This document shows, one piece after another, positions 48,301 through 60,126 of a DNA stretch of 64,000 nucleotides. The DNA is from Escherichia coli DSM 30083 = JCM 1649 = ATCC 11775 (GTDB taxonomy: Bacteria; Pseudomonadota; Gammaproteobacteria; Enterobacterales; Enterobacteriaceae). Under the pieces are notes generated by a model, which was not told the DNA's origin, did no database searches, and was given only the letters and a program-made list of their open reading frames with translations. Made by a program: the position numbers and the translations under genes. The stretch is taken from positions 3,472,001 through 3,536,000 of the forward strand of contig NZ_CP033092.2 in NCBI RefSeq assembly GCF_003697165.2, written 5' to 3'. How positions within the stretch are numbered: the first letter of the stretch is position 1; each line of letters begins with the position of its first letter.

Positions 48301-48751
48301 GATCATTTTGTGCGTTTTGCAAATCGTCCAGCGCCTGGGCAACGCGAGTTTCCAGCTGGCGCAACGAAAGCGTGCTCAGAATTTTGCGCGTTTCTTCGTC
48401 GTTATCGACATCACTAAGTGCTGTTAACGCCGCGGTCGCCTGGCGCATTTTTTCCGGCGCTTCAGCGACTTTTTGCCGTAGCTGAACTGTCTCTTCTTTT
48501 ACGCGATCGATTTTATCGAGGGTGGCTAATGTATCTGTCAGATCCTGCTGCACCAGTTTGTCCTGAGCAGAAAGATCTTTTTGTTTATTCAGTGAGTCAA
48601 GTTGTGCCTGCAGGTCCGCTTTTGTCGGCAGATCACCATTCGATGACGCCCGCGCAAACGCCGTGTTCTGGCATAACAAGACAAAAACAAAAGCAATAAA
48701 TGCTGAAAAAACAAAATGCCGTGATCGTTTGTAATACTGGAACATAGTCAT
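45389..48751 (-). CDS. mscK: Potassium-dependent mechanosensitive channel MscK (KefA)
   Basis: This 1120-residue inner-membrane channel has a signal-like first span (about 12-33). A long periplasmic coiled-coil domain rich in Gln and Leu (about 40-470) follows, then about ten spans (from 490). The C-terminal MscS-type pore and beta domain begin near LGFGLQEIFGNFVSGLIILFERPVRIGD. It opens under membrane tension in high external K+ and protects from hypo-osmotic lysis. Length matches E. coli. Confidence 0.97.
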   Translation of the reverse strand: MTMFQYYKRSRHFVFSAFIAFVFVLLCQNTAFARASSNGDLPTKADLQAQLDSLNKQKDLSAQDKLVQQDLTDTLATLDKIDRVKEETVQLRQKVAEAPEKMRQATAALTALSDVDNDEETRKILSTLSLRQLETRVAQALDDLQNAQNDLASYNSQLVSLQTQPERVQNAMYNASQQLQQIRSRLDGTDVGETALRPSQKVLMQAQQALLNAEIDQQRKSLEGNTVLQDTLQKQRDYVTANSARLEHQLQLLQEAVNSKRLTLTEKTAQEAVSPDEAARIQANPLVKQELEINQQLSQRLITATENGNQLMQQNIKVKNWLERALQSERNIKEQIAVLKGSLLLSRILYQQQQTLPSADELENMTNRIADLRLEQFEVNQQRDALFQSDAFVSKLEEGHTNEVNSEVHDALLQVVDMRRELLDQLNKQLGNQLMMAINLQINQQQLMSVSKNLKSILTQQIFWVNSNRPMDWDWIKAFPQTLKDEFKSMKITVNWEKAWPAVFIAFLAGLPLLLIAGLIHWRLGWLKAYQQKLASAVGSLRNDSQLNTPKAILIDLIRALPVCLIILAVGLILLTMQLNISELLWSFSKKLAIFWLVFGLCWKVLEKNGVAVRHFGMPEQQTSHWRRQIVRISLALLPIHFWSVVAELSPLHLMDDVLGQAMIFFNLLLIAFLVWPMCRESWRDKESHTMRLVTITVLSIIPIALMVLTATGYFYTTLRLSGRWIETVYLVIIWNLLYQTVLRGLSVAARRIAWRRALARRQNLVKEGAEGAEPPEEPTIALEQVNQQTLRITMLLMFALFGVMFWAIWSDLITVFSYLDSITLWHYNATEAGAAVVKNVTMGSLLFAIIASMVAWALIRNLPGLLEVLVLSRLNMRQGASYAITTILNYIIIAVGAMTVFGSLGVSWDKLQWLAAALSVGLGFGLQEIFGNFVSGLIILFERPVRIGDTVTIGSFSGTVSKIRIRATTITDFDRKEVIIPNKAFVTERLINWSLTDTTTRLVIRLGVAYGSDLEKVRKVLLKAATEHPRVMHEPMPEVFFTAFGASTLDHELRLYVRELRDRSRTVDELNRTIDQLCRENDINIAFNQLEVHLHNEKGDEVTEVKRDYKGDDPTPAVG

Positions 48752-48878
48752 GATGAATGAAGGTTTCTGAACCTGAAGAACGACCTGAAAAAGTCAAACC
48801 GCAAGAATATCACGACGCAGTGAACCAGAATAGCAACGACGAAAATGTCCAGGAAAATTCCTGGAGTCAGATTCAGGG

Positions 48879-49526
48879 TTATTCGTTAGTGGCAGGGTTA
48901 CGAAGCGTGGGGCACAGGAGATACATCTCCAGTAAGATGGCGACGTAATCGCGGGCTTCTTTTTTAAGATCAAAAGATTGCGGGGCAAAGAGCCAGTTTT
49001 CCATCAGGCCGGAAATATAGCCGCGCATAATAATTGCTGCGCGACGCGTCATTAAATCCGCAGGCAACATTTTCGCTTCAATACAATGTTTTAACGTTTG
49101 TTCTATACGGTCATAACTTTCCAGACAGAGATTACGTTGTGCCTGTTGCACAACAGCCATTTCTCCGACAAATTCGCATTTGTGGAATATAATCTCCATC
49201 AATAATCGACGCCGTTCTTCTGTCACCGTGGACTCAAGAACATGAATTAATATCTCTCTTAATACTGAGAGTGGATCGCCAGGGAATTTTGCCTGATACT
49301 CAAGCTCTAGTTCACCAATATTGGATTCTGACAGTTCCCAGATCTCACTGAACAAATCCGACTTGTCTTTAAAATGCCAGTAGATTGCACCGCGCGTAAC
49401 GCCAGCTGCTTTTGCAATCTCACCCAGCGAGGTGGATGATACCCCCTGCTGTGAGAAAAGACGTAGAGCCACATCGAGGATGTGTTGGCGCGTTTCTTGC
49501 GCTTCTTGTTTGGTTTTTCGTGCCAT
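48879..49526 (-). CDS. acrR: TetR-family repressor AcrR
   Basis: The 215-residue protein has an N-terminal HTH (about 10-55: [31 protein letters not shown]) and a helical ligand-binding domain. It represses acrAB and itself and is released by many hydrophobic compounds. It is divergent from acrA, with a 24-bp palindrome between them. The frame is complete and has no truncation, so the local repressor should be functional. Confidence 0.98.
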
Positions 49527-49554
49527 ATGTTCGTGAATTTACAGGCGTTAGATT

Positions 49555-49578
49555 TACATACATTTGTGAATGTATGTA
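49555..49578. promoter_or_regulatory. AcrR operator in the acrR/acrA region
   Basis: A 24-bp palindrome: TACATACATT on the left and AATGTATGTA on the right, separated by TGTG. It starts 29 nt from the acrR start and 90 nt from the acrA start. It matches the known AcrR site, where the dimer blocks both promoters. Confidence 0.92.
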
Positions 49579-49667
49579 CCATAGCACGACGATAATATAA
49601 ACGCAGCAATGGGTTTATTAACTTTTGACCATTGACCAATTTGAAATCGGACACTCGAGGTTTACAT

Positions 49668-50861
49668 ATGAACAAAAACAGAGGGTTTACGCCTCTGGCG
49701 GTCGTTCTGATGCTCTCAGGCAGCTTAGCCCTAACAGGATGTGACGACAAACAGGCCCAACAAGGTGGCCAGCAGATGCCCGCCGTTGGCGTAGTAACAG
49801 TCAAAACTGAACCTCTGCAGATCACAACCGAGCTTCCGGGTCGCACCAGTGCCTACCGGATCGCAGAAGTTCGTCCTCAAGTTAGCGGGATTATCCTGAA
49901 GCGTAATTTCAAAGAAGGTAGCGACATCGAAGCAGGTGTCTCTCTCTATCAGATTGATCCTGCGACCTATCAGGCGGCATACGACAGTGCGAAAGGTGAT
50001 CTGGCGAAAGCCCAGGCTGCAGCCAATATCGCGCAATTGACGGTGAATCGTTATCAGAAATTGCTCGGTACTCAGTACATCAGTAAGCAAGAGTACGATC
50101 AGGCTCTGGCTGATGCGCAACAGGCGAATGCTGCGGTAACTGCGGCGAAAGCTGCCGTTGAAACTGCGCGAATCAATCTGGCTTACACCAAAGTCACCTC
50201 TCCGATTAGTGGTCGCATTGGTAAGTCAAACGTGACGGAAGGCGCATTGGTACAGAACGGTCAGGCGACTGCGCTGGCAACCGTGCAGCAACTTGATCCG
50301 ATCTACGTTGATGTGACCCAGTCCAGCAACGACTTCCTGCGCCTGAAACAGGAACTGGCGAATGGCACGCTGAAACAAGAGAACGGCAAAGCCAAAGTGT
50401 CGCTGATCACCAGTGACGGCATTAAGTTCCCGCAGGACGGTACGCTGGAATTCTCTGACGTTACCGTTGATCAGACCACTGGGTCTATCACCCTACGCGC
50501 TATCTTCCCGAACCCGGATCACACTCTGCTGCCAGGTATGTTCGTGCGTGCACGTCTGGAAGAAGGGCTTAATCCAAACGCTATTTTAGTCCCGCAACAG
50601 GGCGTAACCCGTACGCCGCGTGGCGATGCCACCGTACTGGTGGTTGGCGCGGATGACAAAGTGGAAACCCGTCCGATCGTTGCAAGCCAGGCTATCGGCG
50701 ATAAGTGGCTGGTGACAGAAGGTCTGAAAGCAGGCGATCGCGTAGTAATAAGTGGGCTGCAGAAAGTGCGTCCTGGTGTCCAGGTAAAAGCACAAGAAGT
50801 TACCGCTGATAATAACCAGCAAGCCGCAAGCGGTGCTCAGCCTGAACAGTCCAAGTCTTAA
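49668..50861 (+). CDS. acrA: Periplasmic adaptor of the AcrAB-TolC pump
   Basis: The 397-residue lipoprotein has lipobox LTGC (Cys25). A membrane-proximal and lipoyl region follows (about 55-100 and 172-205), with the alpha-hairpin (about 100-170: YDSAKGDLAKAQAAANIAQL) that contacts TolC. Beta-barrel and C-terminal domains complete it. The start MNKNRGFTPL was chosen; 12 more codons upstream are open but precede the ribosome site CTCGAGG. acrB follows after 22 nt. Confidence 0.98.
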   Translation: MNKNRGFTPLAVVLMLSGSLALTGCDDKQAQQGGQQMPAVGVVTVKTEPLQITTELPGRTSAYRIAEVRPQVSGIILKRNFKEGSDIEAGVSLYQIDPATYQAAYDSAKGDLAKAQAAANIAQLTVNRYQKLLGTQYISKQEYDQALADAQQANAAVTAAKAAVETARINLAYTKVTSPISGRIGKSNVTEGALVQNGQATALATVQQLDPIYVDVTQSSNDFLRLKQELANGTLKQENGKAKVSLITSDGIKFPQDGTLEFSDVTVDQTTGSITLRAIFPNPDHTLLPGMFVRARLEEGLNPNAILVPQQGVTRTPRGDATVLVVGADDKVETRPIVASQAIGDKWLVTEGLKAGDRVVISGLQKVRPGVQVKAQEVTADNNQQAASGAQPEQSKS

Positions 50862-50880
50862 CTTAAACAGGAGCCGTTAA

Positions 50881-54033
<3,153 letters not shown>

Positions 54034-54050
54034 TACAACGTGTAATCACT

Positions 54051-54074
54051 AAGGCCGCGCAAGCGGCCTTTTTT
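54051..54074 (+). terminator. Terminator of acrAB
   Basis: AAGGCCGC, GCAA and GCGGCCTT are followed by TTTT, 18 nt after the acrB stop. Confidence 0.92.
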
Positions 54075-54577
54075 ATACATAACCTACGAACATTAAGGAG
54101 TATTGAACCACCAACTCAGGATCCCATACGAAAACCAGTATTAACCCCGCATAAAATTCATAAAAAATACTGATTGTTAGTTAATTTATATTAAGTAGCG
54201 CTAATAGATTTAATAATCCATAACCATTTAGAGGCTATTCTTAATTATTTGCGGTAATTCTTTATTCATTCCTCGGTTATTACGTCATATTCAGAGCAAT
54301 CCTGGTATTAGTGTCACCAATTTCTTCTGGCGATAATTCTGAAATGTTATGAACAGTTCGAGCAAACTGCTTTTACCTGCTGCGGGTTGGTGCTAGTATG
54401 AAAAAGTGAGTCCTGTCCCGCTTCCTTCCTAATTGTAATTTTTCGTAATAATGCGATGAAAACCTACAAAGAGTGGCTTATAGTTAAGCTAACAAACGAG
54501 AGAGCAAGTCCAGGTCAGTAAGTTTTTTCCATCCCGAAAGGTGTCCGTTAGTTCAACCGCTAAGAAGGGGACGCGTT
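54075..54577. other. Gene-free AT-rich region before tomB
   Basis: About 500 nt with no credible open frame or RNA that I recognise. It is strongly AT-rich (for example 54160-54290), of the kind bound by H-NS, and must hold the tomB-hha promoter. Short direct and inverted AT repeats are present but form no clear operator. Confidence 0.5.
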
Positions 54578-54952
54578 ATGGATGAATACTCACCCAAAAG
54601 ACATGATATCGCACAGCTTAAGTTTCTCTGTGAAACCCTGTATCATGACTGCCTTGCAAACCTTGAAGAAAGCAATCATGGCTGGGTTAACGACCCAACC
54701 TCGGCGATCAACCTCCAGTTGAATGAACTGATTGAGCATATTGCGACCTTCGCACTTAATTACAAAATTAAGTATAATGAAGACAATAAGCTCATTGAGC
54801 AGATCGACGAATATCTGGATGACACCTTTATGTTGTTCAGTAGTTATGGTATTAATATGCAGGATCTTCAGAAATGGCGGAAGTCAGGTAATCGACTATT
54901 CCGTTGTTTTGTCAATGCGACGAAAGAGAATCCTGCGAGTTTATCTTGTTAG
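54578..54952 (+). CDS. tomB: Hha toxicity modulator TomB (YbaJ)
   Basis: The 124-residue, acidic helical protein starts [40 protein letters not shown] in two runs. Known to counter Hha toxicity, possibly by oxidising a Cys of Hha, and to affect biofilm formation. hha follows after 25 nt. Length matches E. coli. Confidence 0.96.
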
Positions 54953-54977
54953 AATTATTACAACCATGGGTAGAAGT

Positions 54978-55196
54978 ATGTCCGAAAAACCTTTAACGAA
55001 AACCGATTATTTAATGCGTTTACGTCGTTGTCAGACAATTGACACGCTGGAGCGTGTTATCGAGAAAAATAAATACGAATTATCAGATAATGAACTGGCG
55101 GTATTTTACTCAGCCGCAGATCACCGCCTCGCCGAATTGACCATGAATAAACTGTACGACAAGATCCCTTCCTCAGTATGGAAATTTATTCGCTAA
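54978..55196 (+). CDS. hha: Haemolysin expression modulator Hha
   Basis: The 72-residue protein starts [21 protein letters not shown] in two runs and ends [11 protein letters not shown]. It binds H-NS and helps silence AT-rich acquired genes. Cys18 is the residue implicated in TomB-dependent inactivation. The start at 54978 follows GTAGAAG; the longer open frame in the same phase begins inside tomB and is not a gene. Confidence 0.97.
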
Positions 55197-55275
55197 TAAA
55201 TAACTCGCTTTCGGAGCTATAACCGGCTGTTTATTAAGAATTTTATACTTTTTTTCGCCATGAAGACATACCCTA

Positions 55276-55291
55276 TGTGATCTTCATCACA
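55276..55291 (+). promoter_or_regulatory. CRP-type site upstream of maa
   Basis: TGTGA-TCTTCA-TCACA is a perfect half-site pair with the correct 6-bp spacer, 79 nt before the maa start. Control of maa by cAMP-CRP is inferred from this match alone. Confidence 0.65.
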
Positions 55292-55369
55292 CAGATGTAA
55301 TGGGAACGTTCTCTTCACTGACTTTTCGTCTTACTGTGTTGCCGCATTTTCAGCAACCGGAAGTCAGTA

Positions 55370-55921
55370 ATGAGCACAGAAAAAGAAAAGATGATTGCTG
55401 GTGAGTTGTATCACTCGGCAGATGGGGCGTTATCTCGCGATCGCCTGCGAGCTCGTCGGCTTATTCACCGATACAATCATTCCCTGGTGGAAGAGCACAC
55501 ATTACGCCAGCAAATTCTTGCTGATTTATTCGGTCAGGTGACAGAGGCTTATATTGAGCCAACGTTTCGCTGTGACTATGGTTATAACATTTTTCTCGGC
55601 AATAATTTTTTCGCCAACTTCGATTGCGTGATGCTTGATGTCTGCCCTATTCGCATTGGTGATAACTGTATGTTGGCACCAGGCGTTCATATCTACACGG
55701 CAACACATCCCATCGACCCTGTAGCACGTAATAGCGGTGCTGAACTGGGGAAACCCGTCACCATCGGTAATAACGTCTGGATTGGCGGACGTGCAGTCAT
55801 TAACCCTGGTGTGACCATTGGTGATAACGTCGTGGTAGCCTCAGGTGCAGTTGTCACAAAAGATGTCCCGGACAACGTTGTCGTGGGCGGTAATCCAGCC
55901 AGAATCATTAAAAAATTGTAA
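55370..55921 (+). CDS. maa: Maltose O-acetyltransferase
   Basis: This is a 183-residue left-handed beta-helix enzyme with hexapeptide repeats (about 70-175: IGNNVWIGGRAVINPGVTIG). The catalytic His is in HIYTATHPID near 115. It transfers acetyl from acetyl-CoA to maltose and other sugars. It has the N-terminal Mac domain MIAGELYHSAD. Length matches E. coli Maa. Confidence 0.97.
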   Translation: MSTEKEKMIAGELYHSADGALSRDRLRARRLIHRYNHSLVEEHTLRQQILADLFGQVTEAYIEPTFRCDYGYNIFLGNNFFANFDCVMLDVCPIRIGDNCMLAPGVHIYTATHPIDPVARNSGAELGKPVTIGNNVWIGGRAVINPGVTIGDNVVVASGAVVTKDVPDNVVVGGNPARIIKKL

Positions 55922-56036
55922 CCAACTTTTCTCAACTGTTATGCAAAATCGTGGCAAATCTGTTACTTCCCCTCTACTATTCCCACGTTAAAATAGGGTG
56001 TTCCCTGGAAAGTTGCAGATATCACGAAGGCAAACG

Positions 56037-56507
56037 ATGACCGAAATACAACGCCTGCTGACCGAAACGATTGAGTCTCTGAATACCCGCGAAAAACGCG
56101 ACAACAAACCCCGCTTTAGTATCAGTTTTATCCGTAAACATCCGGGGCTGTTTATCGGTATGTACGTTGCTTTTTTTGCCACCCTGGCGGTGATGTTGCA
56201 GTCCGAAACGCTTTCAGGCTCTGTCTGGCTACTGGTTGTATTATTTATCCTGCTTAATGGTTTCTTCTTTTTCGATGTCTACCCACGCTACCGCTATGAA
56301 GATATCGACGTGCTGGATTTCCGCGTTTGCTATAACGGCGAATGGTACAACACGCGCTTTGTACCTGCCGCGCTAGTTGAAGCCATCCTGAACTCTCCGC
56401 GTGTCGCGGATGTTCATAAAGAACAACTGCAAAAAATGATCGTCCGTAAAGGTGAACTATCTTTTTACGATATTTTTACCCTCGCTCGCGCCGAATCAAC
56501 ATCTTAA
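56037..56507 (+). CDS. ylaC: Inner-membrane protein YlaC
   Basis: The 156-residue protein has a polar N-terminus ([20 protein letters not shown]). Two adjacent hydrophobic segments follow (about 42-58 and 66-84), then a cytoplasmic tail. Function is unknown. The start at 56037 was chosen because it gives the E. coli length; the frame opens 13 codons earlier. Confidence 0.92.
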
Positions 56508-56670
56508 GTTAGGGGTACATACCAGGCGTAAAGCTCTACGCCTGGTCAAATGACAACGATCGCTTCCACCCATCACTTCATGAAATACCAGCTCTACCTC
56601 CTTATCTCCTGCCAGCCTTTTTCCACAATCAGATATACTTTCCCTACACTGTGTTAATAAGGATATGCTG

Positions 56671-58221
56671 GTGAGAACACGACATCTGGTCGGCCTTATT
56701 TCGGGAGTACTGATTCTTTCAGTATTGCTGCCTGTCGGCTTAAGCATCTGGCTGGCCCATCAGCAGGTAGAAACATCATTTATTGAAGAGCTGAATACGT
56801 ATTCCTCCCGCGTCGCTATTCGGGCCAATAAGGTGGCGACACAAGGGAAAGATGCGCTGCAAGAGCTGGAAAGATGGCAAGGCGCTGCCTGTAGCGAAGC
56901 CCATCTCATGGAAATGCGTCGGGTATCTTACAGTTATCGCTATATTCAGGAAGTGGTTTATATCGATAACAACGTTCCCCAGTGTTCGTCTCTGGAGCAT
57001 GAAAGCCCGCCCGATACCTTCCCCGAGCCAGGTAAAATTTCGAAAGATGGTTATCGTGTCTGGTTAACATCGCATAACGATTTAGGCATTATTCGTTACA
57101 TGGTCGCCATGGGAACGGCACATTATGTCGTCATGATCGACCCCGCTTCCTTTATTGATGTCATTCCCTATAGCTCATGGCAAATTGATGCCGCCATTAT
57201 TGGCAATGCCCATAACGTTGTCATAACCAGCAGCGATGAACTTGCTCAGGGAATTATTACCAGGCTACAAAAAACACCCGGTGAGCATATCGAAAATAAT
57301 GGAATCATTTACGATATCCTGCCCTTACCGGAGATGAATATTTCGATCATCACCTGGGCTTCAACGAAAATGTTGCAGAAAGGCTGGCATCGGCAAGTCT
57401 TTATTTGGTTACCGCTCGGGTTGGTGATTGGCCTGCTGGCAGCGATGTTTGTGCTGCGTATTTTGCGCCGTATCCAGTCACCGCATCATCGGCTGCAGGA
57501 TGCTATCGAAAATCGTGATATTTGCGTGCACTATCAGCCGATTGTCTCCTTAGCCAATGGCAAAATTGTCGGTGCTGAGGCACTGGCGCGCTGGCCGCAG
57601 ACAGACGGTAGTTGGTTGTCACCAGATAGTTTTATTCCGCTGGCACAGCAAACGGGCCTTTCTGAGCCATTGACGCTACTGATTATAAGAAGCGTCTTTG
57701 AAGATATGGGCGACTGGCTGCGTCAGCATCCTCAGCAGCATATTTCGATCAATCTTGAATCCACCGTGCTCACCTCGGAAAAAATCCCGCAATTGCTGCG
57801 TGAAATGATCAATCACTATCAGGTTAATCCCAGACAGATCGCGCTTGAACTCACTGAACGCGAGTTTGCCGATCCGAAAACCAGCGCCCCGATAATTTCT
57901 CGCTACCGGGAGGCGGGCCATGAAATTTATCTCGATGATTTTGGTACAGGGTATTCAAGTTTAAGCTATTTACAGGATCTGGATGTCGACATTCTGAAGA
58001 TCGATAAATCTTTCGTTGATGCGCTGGAATATAAAAATGTCACGCCGCATATCATCAAAATGGCAAAAACTCTGAAACTGAAAATGGTTGCGGAGGGAAT
58101 CGAAACCAGTAAACAAGAAGAGTGGCTACGCCAGCATGGCGTGCACTACGGTCAGGGCTGGCTCTACAGCAAGGCATTACCGAAAGAGGATTTCTTACGC
58201 TGGGCCGAGCAACATTTGTGA
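56671..58221 (+). CDS. pdeB: CSS-EAL cyclic-di-GMP phosphodiesterase PdeB (YlaB)
   Basis: The 516-residue protein has a first span (about 6-28) and a periplasmic CSS domain with the motif in VPQCSSLE near 110. A second span (about 245-267) leads to an EAL domain (about 275-516) with the active motifs AEALARW and DDFGTGYSS. The key acidic and Lys residues (LELTERE, LKIDKSFV, VAEGIE) are intact, so it should be active. The GTG at 56671 has AAGGA 7 nt before it; an ATG six bases earlier is too close to the ribosome site. Confidence 0.95.
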   Translation: MRTRHLVGLISGVLILSVLLPVGLSIWLAHQQVETSFIEELNTYSSRVAIRANKVATQGKDALQELERWQGAACSEAHLMEMRRVSYSYRYIQEVVYIDNNVPQCSSLEHESPPDTFPEPGKISKDGYRVWLTSHNDLGIIRYMVAMGTAHYVVMIDPASFIDVIPYSSWQIDAAIIGNAHNVVITSSDELAQGIITRLQKTPGEHIENNGIIYDILPLPEMNISIITWASTKMLQKGWHRQVFIWLPLGLVIGLLAAMFVLRILRRIQSPHHRLQDAIENRDICVHYQPIVSLANGKIVGAEALARWPQTDGSWLSPDSFIPLAQQTGLSEPLTLLIIRSVFEDMGDWLRQHPQQHISINLESTVLTSEKIPQLLREMINHYQVNPRQIALELTEREFADPKTSAPIISRYREAGHEIYLDDFGTGYSSLSYLQDLDVDILKIDKSFVDALEYKNVTPHIIKMAKTLKLKMVAEGIETSKQEEWLRQHGVHYGQGWLYSKALPKEDFLRWAEQHL

Positions 58222-58262
58222 ATTTTAGGGCTGACGGCACGCCGCACAGCCCGTCACGCTAC

Positions 58263-58616
58263 CTACTCGTCGATGATTGATTCGAATCCACCATAGATCA
58301 TTCGCTTGCCGTCAAACGGCATGGACTCGCCGAACTCTTTCATCCGTGGGTCCGACATCATCTTTTGATTAGCAGCGTCGCGGACCTCTTTTGAAGGGTA
58401 TTCAATCCAGCTAAAGACAACCTCTTCATTCTCTTCCGCTTTCACCGCCATACGAAAATCGGTCACTTTACCATCCGGTACATCGCTGGCCCAGCATTCG
58501 ACAATACGAAGCGCACCGAACTCTTTAAATAATGGCGCGGCCTTAGCGGCCATTTCCCGATAGGCATCCTTTTTATCGGCAGGAACGGCAACAACAAAAC
58601 CATCAACATACTTCAT
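58263..58616 (-). CDS. ybaA: DUF1428 protein YbaA
   Basis: The 117-residue protein of the dimeric alpha/beta-barrel (ferredoxin-like) DUF1428 family starts MKYVDGFVVAVPADKKDAYR. FSWIEYPSKEVRDAAN and the ending KRMIYGGFESIIDE are typical. Function is unknown; the family resembles small stress-response proteins. It is convergent with pdeB. Confidence 0.93.
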   Translation of the reverse strand: MKYVDGFVVAVPADKKDAYREMAAKAAPLFKEFGALRIVECWASDVPDGKVTDFRMAVKAEENEEVVFSWIEYPSKEVRDAANQKMMSDPRMKEFGESMPFDGKRMIYGGFESIIDE

Positions 58617-58726
58617 CAGACATACCTCCGAAGCGTACTGCGCAGCCAGACAATTCTTGCGACGTCAGTAGTGGTTAAAGTTTAGCCATGTTGGGATTTT
58701 TTGACGAAACGGTGGGAGGCAGAAAT

Positions 58727-58840
58727 GGGTGGGGGCCCTGCCAGCTACATCCCGGCACACGCGTCATCTGCCTTGGCTGCTTCCTTCCGGACCTGACCTG
58801 GTAAACAGAGTAGCGTTGCGGGAGAACCAACAGAGCCCCC
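58727..58840 (-). ncRNA. ffs: 4.5S signal recognition particle RNA
   Basis: The minus-strand 114-nt sequence begins GGGGGCTCTGTTGGTTCTCC and ends CAGGGCCCCCACCC, giving the closed terminal helix. The conserved tip contains CAGGTCAGGTCCGGAAGGAA and AGCAGCCAAGGCAG, the GGAA loop and Ffh-binding internal loops. It pairs with Ffh to direct nascent membrane proteins to FtsY. It lies between ybaA and atl as in E. coli. Confidence 0.98.
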
Positions 58841-58865
58841 ATTGAGAGCGTTGAGAACCAACGCG

Positions 58866-58878
58866 CAGGCGCATTATC
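58866..58878 (-). promoter_or_regulatory. -10 element and start region of ffs
   Basis: On the minus strand GATAAT (58878-58873) is followed by a GC-rich discriminator (GCGCCTGCGCG), typical of stringently controlled stable-RNA promoters. Transcription from about 58866 would leave a leader of about 25 nt for RNase P to remove. Confidence 0.6.
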
Positions 58879-58994
58879 ACTGCTGCCCCGGCTAATTGCA
58901 ACCCATTGCGTGCCAGATGCTGGTTTCTTGCGCAATGCGGCTTCACTCGGGCGTTTTTCCAGATTATGCTGAAAAATTACCTCAGGAAGAAAAG

Positions 58995-59306
58995 ATGGAA
59001 AAAGAAGATTCATTTCCCCAGCGCGTCTGGCAAATCGTAGCCGCTATTCCCGAAGGCTATGTCACCACTTACGGTGATGTGGCGAAACTGGCGGGATCGC
59101 CGCGCGCCGCGCGCCAGGTAGGCGGTGTGTTAAAGCGTCTCCCCGAAGGCAGCACCTTGCCATGGCACCGGGTGGTTAATCGCCACGGCACCATTTCACT
59201 GACCGGACCGGATTTACAGCGTCAGCGACAGGCATTACTGGCAGAAGGTGTGATGGTGTCGGGAAGCGGGCAAATCGACTTGCAGCTTTATCGCTGGAAC
59301 TACTAA
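58995..59306 (+). CDS. atl: Alkyltransferase-like protein Atl (YbaZ)
   Basis: The 103-residue protein resembles the DNA-binding half of O6-alkylguanine transferase but has WHRVV where the reactive PCHRV Cys would be. It therefore binds O6-alkylguanine without repair and flags it for nucleotide excision. FPQRVWQIVAAIPEGYVTTYGDVA and SPRAARQVGGVL (HTH with the Arg finger) are visible. The start at 58995 was chosen because AGGAAG lies 5 nt before it. The 129-residue form often annotated begins at 58917 inside the ffs promoter region. Confidence 0.92.
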   Translation: MEKEDSFPQRVWQIVAAIPEGYVTTYGDVAKLAGSPRAARQVGGVLKRLPEGSTLPWHRVVNRHGTISLTGPDLQRQRQALLAEGVMVSGSGQIDLQLYRWNY

Positions 59307-59328
59307 CCCTCTCCGGGCGGAGAGGGTT
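59305..59328. terminator. Hairpin between atl and ybaY
   Basis: AACCCTCTCC and GGAGAGGGTT form a perfect stem across the atl stop codon, between convergent genes. Confidence 0.65.
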
Positions 59329-59336
59329 AACTTCGC

Positions 59337-59909
59337 TTAATATTGCGTTGGAGCTGGAACTGCCGAAGACGGATTCACCTGGGTTGGTGAAGTTGAAGGT
59401 ACGGTAGTCGTTGCGCCACCGCTAGCCTGAACCGGCACGGCGGTTTGCTGCACCGGCACCAATGTCAGGTCGGCTTTAGTTCCGCCCTGGTTGATCACCG
59501 GCTGAACGGTATCGGTAATAAATACCAGTTTGTCATTCACGGTAATCGCCGCACTCAACAGAATACGCGCGTTCGGCTGAACATCTGCCGGGTTAAATGG
59601 CAGAACAAAGCTGAATGGTGACTGTTTACCTTCGGTACGCACCGCTTTCTGCGCCAGCACTTTCGACGGCGCATCGGCTAACGACGCGTCAGAAAGTGTC
59701 ACGGTCAGCACGGCATCAGGCGGCAGTGCGACTTTCTGACGGATCCAAACGGTACCGGAGACATTCGGTTGCTGGATAGCAGGTTGTTGTGTTGCTGAAA
59801 TAGACGTATTTGCAGCCGGTGCTGGCGTCTGAATATCCGCGCTTTTATCTGCGCAAGCCGCCAACGCAATCGCAACCGCTAAACCACTGGCCATGTGCAC
59901 GAGTTTCAT
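59337..59909 (-). CDS. ybaY: YbaY-family lipoprotein
   Basis: The 190-residue lipoprotein has lipobox LAAC (Cys19). The central YbaY/YscW domain (about 48-145) begins VSGTVWIRQKVALPPDAVLTVTL, and the C-terminal tail is Pro/Thr/Ser-rich (VQASGGATTTVPSTSPTQ). Members are thought to be outer-membrane pilotin-like or stress lipoproteins; the role is unknown. It is divergent from tesB. Confidence 0.93.
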   Translation of the reverse strand: MKLVHMASGLAVAIALAACADKSADIQTPAPAANTSISATQQPAIQQPNVSGTVWIRQKVALPPDAVLTVTLSDASLADAPSKVLAQKAVRTEGKQSPFSFVLPFNPADVQPNARILLSAAITVNDKLVFITDTVQPVINQGGTKADLTLVPVQQTAVPVQASGGATTTVPSTSPTQVNPSSAVPAPTQY

Positions 59910-60126
59910 TCACTTCTCCTTATTATCAATGCACCAGCGGGCTAACTTTCCTCGCCGGAAGAGTGGTTAACAAAATAGTAACGTCAACAAGTGTGGCACA
60001 CATCACGCATTTCTGCCTGTAATTAGCCCGTAATTCAGACCATTGCACCCATCGGACCAGTGGCAAATTTGCGTTATACTCAACTCACTTTGGCTTGCTG
60101 CGGCAGCTTTGTTACTGGAGAGTTAT

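Noticed and set aside
49307..49846. 179-residue minus-strand frame across the acrR/acrA promoters
   Set aside because: It covers acrR, the AcrR operator and the acrA start in the wrong frame, and its sequence has no family character.
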